From: Nitrospirota bacterium
Lineage (GTDB): Bacteria; Nitrospirota; CAKKRA01; 9FT-COMBO-42-15
Reading direction: 5' to 3'
Assembly: GCA_016195585.1 (NCBI GenBank)
Contig: JACPZJ010000161.1
Location: 1-9,352, forward strand
Length of the DNA stretch: 9,352 nucleotides
Position numbers and translations under genes: made by a program. The notes below the pieces were generated by a model that saw only the letters and a program-made list of their open reading frames with translations, was not told the DNA's origin and made no database searches. Below, one piece after another: positions 1-5,126 of this stretch; within the stretch, counting starts at the first letter, position 1; the number at the start of each line of letters is the position of its first letter.

Positions 1-70
1 CCCCTCACCCTATCCCTCTCCCTGTCTGCCGACAGGCAGGCCCAATGGGGAGATGGGATTATGGTTTATG
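1..70. repeat. Family A palindromic repeat with nested family D palindrome (degenerate copy)
   Basis: The left arm (1-22) matches the A consensus CCCCTCACCCTAACCCTCTCCC with one difference. A 20-bp D palindrome (23-42) follows, then a decayed right arm (47-70). Positions 47-70 match 7804-7827 at 20 of 24 bases, so this is the same compound element as the one at 7737. The left end may continue outside the window. The TAA stop of the histidine kinase remnant (66-68) lies inside the repeat-derived sequence. Confidence 0.8.
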
Positions 71-1476
71 CTGCAGGCAAACTAATTATAAAGGTTGCGC
101 CATAACCTTCCCTTGATTCTAAATCTATTCCACCCCTGAATCTGTTGATTATGTTATATGCAATGGATAAGCCAAGCCCTGTCCCCTTATCAGACGGTTT
201 TGTGGTAAAGAATTGGTCAAATATCTTGTTAATATATTCCGCCGGTATCCCGCAGCCTGTATCCTTAAACTCTATCCTCACCTCATTGACATTCTGATAT
301 GTCCTGATTTCAAGCCTCTTTTCCCTCTCCATCTTTTCCATGGCATCTATGGCGTTTAATATCATTATAAGGAATACCTGCCGCAGTTCGCCGTCATTGG
401 CAAAGACATTCGGCAGGGCAGGGTCGTAATTCCTGATTACAATAATTGACTGAAAGCGATGCTGGTAGATGAGAAAATTCAGCACCTCGTCAAGGATGGA
501 GTTTATCTTCTGCAGGGCAATTTCACCCTCGCCGCCCCGCGCAAAGGTAAGGAGATTCCTTGTAATATTCTTGCATCTGTATATCTCATCATCAATTATT
601 TTAAGGTATTCTACGATATTTTCTTAATCAGGTATAGCGCTATATTCCCCCCTTTTGAATCTCTCCACAAGCGACTCTGCGCAGCCCGAAATCGCTGCCA
701 TGGGGTTGTTTATCTCATGGGCAATGCCTGCTGCAAGCTGCCCTATGCCTGCAAGTTTATCAGTTTCTATCAGCCGATGTTCCAGCCTTCGTCTTTCTGT
801 TATATCCTCGCCAATAGAAATAACACCTTCTACCCCCCCCCCGAATTTTTTCCAAAAAAAAAGGGATTCTCGTTACCCGGTAGATCTTTTTTTCCTTTCT
901 GTTTAATTCAGGCGACTCTCTTTCATAAGTGATAGGCCTGCCGCTATTCATCACATCAAGAAGCTCTTTTTTCATTACTGTGCCGGCATCGCCCTCTATT
1001 ATTTCAGTTATATTCTTCCCTAATACATCCTCCTCACTTTTCCCGAATTCACCGATTGTTCTTGTCCTGTTCCAGAGGATTATATTCAGGTCCCTGTCCA
1101 CAACATAAAGGCTTACAGGGAGCGTATCAATTATCTTTCTTGTAAATTCCTTTTGTGATAAGGCAGCATCAACCAATCCCTTGCATTCATTCTTAATTCC
1201 AGCAAATATTTCCCTCAGCATGCCTGCCATGGCATTAAAGGCGGCTGCGAATTCCTTTATTTCTTCAGGCCCATCAATCTCTATCTTTGCAGAAAAATCG
1301 CCTGCAGACAGCCTTTCAAAGGCTGATTTAAAAACACCAAATGAGTCCATAACTTTATTCTTATAAATTAATTGTGAAACGAGGCTGATACCGTGAACCT
1401 TGCCTGCCCCCGCCTGCCGTCGGGCAGGGACAGGCGGCAGAAAAATTCCCCCTATTTGCTTTACCCCCATCTCCAT
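66..1476 (-). pseudogene. Broken HAMP-PAS sensor histidine kinase
   Basis: This is the remnant of a membrane sensor histidine kinase, whose intact relatives autophosphorylate on His and signal to a response regulator. Reading right to left I see a HAMP-like segment (about 1240-1392, AFERLSAGDF...AFNAMAGML), a PAS domain (about 840-1150, DTLPVSLYVVDRDLNIILWN), a HisKA box GIAHEINNP with the phospho-His codon at 717-719, and a HATPase domain with N box (LNAIDAM), G1 (DTGCGIP) and G2 (GTGLGLS), ending at TAA 66-68. Three lesions break it. No transmembrane segments precede HAMP, and similarity stops near 1392 against a repeat. The frame changes in a homopolymer stretch (C10 at 833-842 or A9 at 854-862 on the plus strand); one base fewer joins PAS to GVEGVISIGEDITERRRLE. 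An in-frame TAA lies at 624-626, between HisKA helices, where TTA (Leu) would fit. The ATGs at 1476 and 1350 have no Shine-Dalgarno sequence. The frameshift alone could be a sequencing error; the TAA and truncation are harder to dismiss. Confidence 0.88.
1401..1440. repeat. Family D palindrome, doubled form
   Basis: The inner stem CCTGCC/GGCAGG (1413-1418, 1423-1428) sits inside outer arms TGCCTGCC and GGACAGGCGGCA. It aligns along its length with the doubled D element at 7759-7799 (same order TGYCTGCC, CC, YGYCTGCCG, GGCAGGGACAGGC). It lies exactly where recognisable kinase homology ends (about 1392), so the element or its arrival marks the truncated 5' end of the kinase remnant. Translated on the minus strand it adds foreign residues LPPVPARRQAGAG to the open frame. 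Confidence 0.75.
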
Positions 1477-1539
1477 GGGGTGAATTGATAATAATAAATA
1501 CTAATACTAAAAGAACTATAATAATATCCTTATTATCTT

Positions 1540-1567
1540 AGAATAGCAAAGATATTTTATTTGTCAA
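1540..1567 (-). promoter_or_regulatory. Candidate sigma70-type promoter for the kinase remnant
   Basis: On the minus strand a perfect -35 TTGACA (1562-1567) is followed, after a 16-bp spacer, by TATTCT (1540-1545; 4 of 6 matches to TATAAT) in an AT-rich region. Transcription would start near 1533 and run into the kinase remnant. It is the only good promoter match I found in the spacers. The gene it would serve has lost its N-terminus, so this may be a surviving promoter of a dead gene. Confidence 0.5.
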
Positions 1568-1626
1568 TGGTAAAAATGGATAGAAATTGTCTCTTTTTAA
1601 GCATCAGGGCATTTTGCCTGATAAAT

Positions 1627-1650
1627 GCAGGGGCGAACGGCCGTTAGCCG
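1627..1650. repeat. Family E palindrome, half-decayed copy
   Basis: GCAGGGGCGAACGGCCGTT (1628-1646) is identical over 19 bases to 7595-7613. The right arm here then reads AGCCG instead of the CGCCC needed to complete the palindrome. It directly abuts the TAG stop of mutS (1651-1653), so the inserted DNA begins immediately after the coding sequence. Confidence 0.75.
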
Positions 1651-4413
1651 CTACTGTAATTTCTTTTTCAATTCATGCAGTTTGTTCAATGCCTCAAGAG
1701 GTGTCATGTTAAGGATGTCTGCGCCGAGAAGTTCTGCTATAACAGGCCCGGCCTGTGTTGTGAAGAGGTCAATCTGCCTTACTCTACCCCCCTTGTCTCC
1801 CCCCTTAGTAAGGGGGGAGGTAGAGGGGGGTAGAGTAATATCTGAGTGCGCAATCTTAGGCTCACCCACCTCATTTAGTTCTGCATTCTCAAGATTGGAT
1901 AGTATCTCCTTTGCACGTTCAATCACATCTATTGGCAGCCCAGCGAGCCTTGCCACCTGAATCCCATAGCTCCTGTCTGCGCTGCCTTCAAGTATCTTTC
2001 TTAAAAATATTATCTCATCATTCCATTCCCTTACAGCGATGCTGTAATTCTTCACGCCTTTCAGCGTCAAAGCAAGCTCTGTTAGTTCATGATAGTGTGT
2101 TGCAAATAGCGTCTTTGCCCTGAGCCTGTTATGGATATATTCCGCCACTGCCCATGCAATGCTTATCCCGTCAAAGGTGCTTGTCCCCCTGCCAATCTCA
2201 TCAAGGATAATCAGCGACCTCGCTGTTGCATTGTTCAGGATATTTGCCGCCTCATTCATCTCCACCATAAAGGTGCTCTGCCCCTCTGTCAGAAAATCTG
2301 ATGCCCCTATCCTTGTAAATATACGGTCTGTAATCCCTATTGCCGCCTCTTTTGCAGGCACAAAGCTGCCAATCTGCGCCATCAATACTATAAGCGCAGC
2401 CTGCCTCATATAAGTAGACTTGCCTGCCATATTCGGGCCTGTGATTATAAGCAGGCTGTTCTCTTCATTATCAAGAAGGGTGTCATTCGGGACAAATCTC
2501 TCTCCTGCATTGCCCCTTTCAATCACTGGATGTCTTCCGTCAATAATCCTTATTACATCATCATTGTTTATCTGAGGCTTTGTATAGTTATAGTCCGCTG
2601 CTGTTTCTGCAAGACATGAAAGGACATCAAGCCCTGCCACTGCATGGGCTGTTTTCTGAATCCTCTTTATCTCTTTTTTAATTGCCTCCCTTATCTCATT
2701 AAACAGCTCAAGCTCAAGCCTGCATATCTTATCCTCTGCGCCGAGCACCTTTTCTTCATACTCCTTTAGCTCTGACGTGATAAATCTCTCTGCATTTGTC
2801 AGCGTCTGCTTCCTTATATAATCTTCCGGGGCAAGATGCAGATTCGCCTTTGTTATCTCTATATAATAGCCAAAGACCTGATTATATCTTACCTTCAGGG
2901 ATTCTATCCCTGTCCGCTCCTTCTCCCTCTTTTCTATATTCAAGATAAAACCCTTCCCCTCCCTGCTGATTGATCTGAGTTCATCAAGCTGTTTATTATA
3001 CCCATCCTTTATAATCCCGCCTTCTGTAATGGTATGCGGCGGGCTGTCTATAATTGCCTTTGCTATCATATCAGATATATCTGAGAGGGCATCAAGTTCT
3101 GAGCATATCTCACCTATCATTTTATTGCTGATGCCTGATATTGTCTCTTTTAGCTCAGGTATCCTGATGATGGAATCCTTAAGCCCTATCAAATCTCTCG
3201 CATTTGCAGTGCCGAGGCTGATTCTTCCTGTTATTCTTTCTATGTCGCTTATCTCTTTTAAGAGCGATCTTATTTTATTTCGCAGGGTGATATCTTCCTT
3301 TAATACCTCTACTGCATCAAGCCTCTTTTGAATCTCCGCAGCGGAGAGCAGAGGCTGTATCAACCGCTGCTTCAGCATCCTTGCGCCCATTGGCGTCTCT
3401 GTCTTATCAATTACTGATAAAAGCGAGCCCTTTCTTTCTCCATCCCTGATATTTTCAAGCAGTTCAAGGTTTCTGATTGTTGCATTATCCATCAGCATAT
3501 ATTCTGCAGGGCTATATACCTTCATGGATGTGATATTTGACAGGTCTGCCTTCTGTGTCTCCGTGATGTAAGATATGAGGGCGCCAGCGGCATTGACCAT
3601 TGCATCATCCCTTTTGCATCCAAATCCCTCCAGCGACTGGGTCTTGAAGTGCTCAACGAGGGTCTTATACGCCCTGTCTGTAGAGAATTGCCACTGGTCA
3701 TAGGGGTTAATAAGCACGGTATTATCATCAGTTATTTTCAGCAGATCACGGTATTTTCCCCCATCATCAGGGATCAGTATCTCCTTTGGCCTGAAGGTCA
3801 TGAGCCTGTCTTTGAGTCCGCTGACCTCTGCATCGCCTGATAATCCTGATACAAGGAAATCGCCTGTAGAGATATCAAGGAGGGCAAGCCCTATCCTGTG
3901 AAATTGACCACCCCCCTTCAATTCCCCCCTTGCTAAGGGGGGAGAAAGAGGGGTTGGATATACAGCAGCGATAAAATTATTTTCCCTTGAATCAAGCAGT
4001 AATGGGTCTATGGTTGTGCCGGGTGTGATAATCCGCACCACATCACGTTTTACAAGACCCCTCACCCTAACCCTCTCCCCAGCGGGGAGAGGGGACATTT
4101 TACTTCCCTCTCCCCCTTGGGGAGAGGGCGAGGGTGAGGGGGTATCCTCCAATTGCTCGCAGATTGCAACCTTAAATCCTTTTTTAATCAGCTTTGCAAT
4201 ATATGGGCTTGCAGAGTGATAGGGGATGCCGCACATCGGAACATCTTCCCCTTTTTCTTTATTCCTTGCTGTAAGCGTTATCTCAAGTATGCGGGATGCG
4301 GTTACGGCATCGTCATAAAACATCTCATAGAAGTCGCCCATCCTGAAGAAGAGAATGGAATCCCTGTGTCTCTGCTTAATTTCTTTATACTGGGCTAAGA
4401 GGGGAGTGCTCAT
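1651..4413 (-). CDS. mutS: DNA mismatch repair protein MutS with three repeat-derived insertions
   Basis: MutS binds base mismatches and small loops and recruits MutL. The 920 residues show the whole family plan: an N-terminal mismatch-binding domain with the Phe-x-Glu motif (F28-Y29-E30 in GDFYEMF), connector and lever domains, Walker A GPNMAGKST (659-667), the GQSTFMVEM switch region (711-719), Walker B LIILDEIGRGTSTFDG (734-749), ATHYHEL (771-777) and a C-terminal beta-clamp-type motif QIDLF (880-884). It is longer than the usual roughly 850-880 because palindromic repeats are read through in frame at residues about 91-120, 154-169 and 861-877. All ATPase and mismatch motifs remain, so it is probably functional. 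The start is set by homology (MSTPLLAQYKEIK...FFRMGDFYE). It overlaps the upstream HIT gene stop as ATGA and has no good Shine-Dalgarno sequence, which suggests translational coupling. Confidence 0.97.
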   Translation of the reverse strand: MSTPLLAQYKEIKQRHRDSILFFRMGDFYEMFYDDAVTASRILEITLTARNKEKGEDVPMCGIPYHSASPYIAKLIKKGFKVAICEQLEDTPSPSPSPQGGEGSKMSPLPAGERVRVRGLVKRDVVRIITPGTTIDPLLLDSRENNFIAAVYPTPLSPPLARGELKGGGQFHRIGLALLDISTGDFLVSGLSGDAEVSGLKDRLMTFRPKEILIPDDGGKYRDLLKITDDNTVLINPYDQWQFSTDRAYKTLVEHFKTQSLEGFGCKRDDAMVNAAGALISYITETQKADLSNITSMKVYSPAEYMLMDNATIRNLELLENIRDGERKGSLLSVIDKTETPMGARMLKQRLIQPLLSAAEIQKRLDAVEVLKEDITLRNKIRSLLKEISDIERITGRISLGTANARDLIGLKDSIIRIPELKETISGISNKMIGEICSELDALSDISDMIAKAIIDSPPHTITEGGIIKDGYNKQLDELRSISREGKGFILNIEKREKERTGIESLKVRYNQVFGYYIEITKANLHLAPEDYIRKQTLTNAERFITSELKEYEEKVLGAEDKICRLELELFNEIREAIKKEIKRIQKTAHAVAGLDVLSCLAETAADYNYTKPQINNDDVIRIIDGRHPVIERGNAGERFVPNDTLLDNEENSLLIITGPNMAGKSTYMRQAALIVLMAQIGSFVPAKEAAIGITDRIFTRIGASDFLTEGQSTFMVEMNEAANILNNATARSLIILDEIGRGTSTFDGISIAWAVAEYIHNRLRAKTLFATHYHELTELALTLKGVKNYSIAVREWNDEIIFLRKILEGSADRSYGIQVARLAGLPIDVIERAKEILSNLENAELNEVGEPKIAHSDITLPPSTSPLTKGGDKGGRVRQIDLFTTQAGPVIAELLGADILNMTPLEALNKLHELKKKLQ
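1779..1838. repeat. Family B palindrome inside mutS (insert 3)
   Basis: The element is a double inverted repeat. Outer 14-bp arms (1779-1792 TTACTCTACCCCCC; 1825-1838) are perfectly complementary, and an inner pair CTCCCCCCTTA/TAAGGGGGGAG surrounds a single-base loop. The total is 60 bp, exactly 20 codons. On the minus strand it is read as LPPSTSPLTKGGDKGGR, MutS residues 861-877, just before the QIDLF clamp motif. Confidence 0.92.
3908..3957. repeat. Family B palindrome inside mutS (insert 2)
   Basis: The core TCCCCCCTT-GCT-AAGGGGGGA is a 9-bp perfect hairpin with weaker outer arms (CCACCCCCC and GAGGGGTTGG). It is read as TPLSPPLARGELKGGG, MutS residues 154-169, between strands that in other MutS proteins are joined by a short turn (NNFIAAVY ... 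FHRIGLALLDISTGDF). The repeat core is translated in a different phase from the copy at 1779, so both phases are open. Confidence 0.9.
4057..4143. repeat. Family A compound palindrome inside mutS (insert 1)
   Basis: The outer arms CCCTCACCCTAACCCTCTCCCC and GGGGAGAGGGCGAGGGTGAGGG pair with one mismatch. Between them lie two further hairpins, CTCTCCCC-AGC-GGGGAGAG and CCCTCTCCCCC-TT-GGGGAGAGGG, separated by ACATTTTACTT. It is read through as PSPSPSPQGGEG...SPLPAGERVRVRGL (MutS residues 91-120), where other MutS proteins have a short loop between VAICEQ and KRxVVRIITPGT. Confidence 0.92.
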
Positions 4414-4970
4414 TGTTCTATAGTTGCCTTTTGGAGCTGCCTTTTGGTCTTTGTCTTATTTTTGTTCTTTGTATGGCGAGGGATGCGTGGGGATTTTAGA
4501 AAAAAGGGCAGGAGCCTCATATAGGTATCATCAAGGTGTTCTGGTATTACCCTCGTCTCAAACAATACAGGCATAAAGCTCGTATCGCCATTCCAGCGCG
4601 GGACAATGTGCATGTGGATGTGCGCCTCAATACCGGCGCCTGCTGACTCCATCAGGTTCATCCCGATATTAAAGCCGTCGGGGGAAAAGGCCTTTTTAAG
4701 CGCAGCCACTGATTTGCCGGTGAGTTTCATAAAGTCTGCTATCTCTGCATCATCAAGCCCCTCAATAGTATCAGTGTGCTTATAAGGGACAACCATAAGA
4801 TGGCCGTTGTTATAAGGGTATATATTCATAATTACATAATTATATTTACTGCGGTAGAGCATATAATTTTTCCTGTCTTTATTCTCATCAGGCATCTTGC
4901 AGAGTACGCAGCCTTTAGTTTTATTATTGAGTATATATTTCATCCGCCATGGCGACCAGAGCCGTTTCAT
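4410..4970 (-). CDS. HIT family protein, Ap4A phosphorylase/hydrolase-like
   Basis: Histidine-triad proteins cleave or transfer nucleotidyl groups. This subgroup, with an N-terminal RLWSPWRMKYI signature, contains diadenosine tetraphosphate phosphorylases and related hydrolases. The 186 residues show that signature at 2-13, C21-x-x-C24 (usual zinc ligands of the subgroup), NGHLMVVPYKH at 55-65, and the catalytic triad H117-I-H119-M-H121 followed by VPRW. ATG 4970 is chosen because AAGGAGA lies 8 nt upstream. A longer open frame to 5054 would only add repeat-encoded residues (MACLPQAGRGLRGG). The C-terminal tail (about 160-186, KNKNKTKTKRQLQKA) is Lys/Thr-rich and extends beyond the usual end. 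Its stop overlaps the mutS start by 4 nt. The exact substrate cannot be read from the sequence. Confidence 0.93.
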   Translation of the reverse strand: MKRLWSPWRMKYILNNKTKGCVLCKMPDENKDRKNYMLYRSKYNYVIMNIYPYNNGHLMVVPYKHTDTIEGLDDAEIADFMKLTGKSVAALKKAFSPDGFNIGMNLMESAGAGIEAHIHMHIVPRWNGDTSFMPVLFETRVIPEHLDDTYMRLLPFFLKSPRIPRHTKNKNKTKTKRQLQKATIEQ

Positions 4971-4978
4971 TTGGTTCG

Positions 4979-4985
4979 TCTCCTT
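4979..4985 (-). promoter_or_regulatory. Ribosome binding site of the HIT gene
   Basis: AAGGAGA on the minus strand lies 8 nt before ATG 4970. It decides the start against the in-frame upstream ATG at 5054, which falls in repeat DNA. Only about 22 nt of non-repeat leader separate the ATG from the family C element. Confidence 0.85.
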
Positions 4986-4992
4986 ATTATTA

Positions 4993-5058
4993 CACCCTCC
5001 CCTTAATCCCCTCCCTGCCTGTGGCAGGCAGGCCATCAAGGGAGGGGAGAACAAGGGG
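4993..5058. repeat. Family C palindrome with nested family D (filled site)
   Basis: The left arm CACCCTCCCCTTAATCCCC continues to TCCC at 5015. The right arm resumes at 5035 as ATCAAGGGAGGGG and runs on to AAGGGG at 5058. Between them (5016-5034) sit 19 bp that, allowing a 2-nt shift, form the palindrome CCTGCCTG-TGG-CAGGCAGG. The copy at 7862-7898 (read on the minus strand) has the same flanks, 35 of 37 bases identical, without the 19 bp. Confidence 0.92.
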
Positions 5059-5070
5059 CTGTAACCCCTT
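5053..5070. repeat. Small hairpin at the end of the family C element
   Basis: AAGGGG (5053-5058) and CCCCTT (5065-5070) form a 6-bp stem around CTGTAA. It lies between the family C and family A elements. No T-tract follows on either strand, so I do not call it an intrinsic terminator. Confidence 0.55.
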
Positions 5071-5084
5071 GCTGCAGAGATGTT

Positions 5085-5120
5085 CCCTCTCCCCTTGTGG
5101 GAGAGGGTTAGGGTGAGGGG
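5085..5120. repeat. Family A palindrome without insert (empty site)
   Basis: On the minus strand this reads CCCCTCACCCTAACCCTC ending in TCCC, then ACAA, then GGGGAGAGGG. The left 22 bases and right 14 bases are identical to the flanks of the element at 7737, which carries 41 extra bases at this junction (minus-strand junction between 5099 and 5098). The repeat ends 6 nt from the cyclase stop codon and could act as a stable 3' structure on that mRNA. Confidence 0.92.
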
Positions 5121-5126
5121 TATTAT

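Larger units (their letters stand above)
1477..1650. other. AT-rich spacer between mutS and the kinase remnant
   Basis: This 174-bp stretch contains no supported coding sequence. It holds a candidate minus-strand promoter (1540-1567), a small hairpin ATCAGG/CCTGAT (1603-1608 and 1617-1622) and a decayed family E palindrome touching the mutS stop. The hairpin could mark the 3' end of the mutS transcript, but it is not followed by a T-tract on the minus strand, so it is not a convincing intrinsic terminator. Confidence 0.6.

Noticed and set aside
1..70. CRISPR-like or tandem array made of the GC-rich repeats
   Set aside because: Copies are dispersed, palindromic, variable in length and lack regular spacers, so they fit REP/MITE-like elements, not CRISPR.
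459..932. 157-residue plus-strand open frame over the kinase remnant
   Set aside because: It is antisense to recognisable HisKA and PAS coding sequence, shows no family features, and is open only as a shadow of the broken gene.
1603..1622. Intrinsic terminator after mutS
   Set aside because: The ATCAGG/CCTGAT stem is short and bulged, and no T-tract follows it on the minus strand.
4971..5054. N-terminal extension of the HIT protein from ATG 5054
   Set aside because: The extra residues are encoded by C and D repeat DNA, whereas AAGGAGA sits 8 nt before ATG 4970 and family homology starts at MKRLWSPWR.
5053..5120. Rho-independent terminator after the cyclase
   Set aside because: Strong hairpins exist, but they are members of dispersed repeat families and lack the following T-run; a 3'-stabilising role is possible but not shown.
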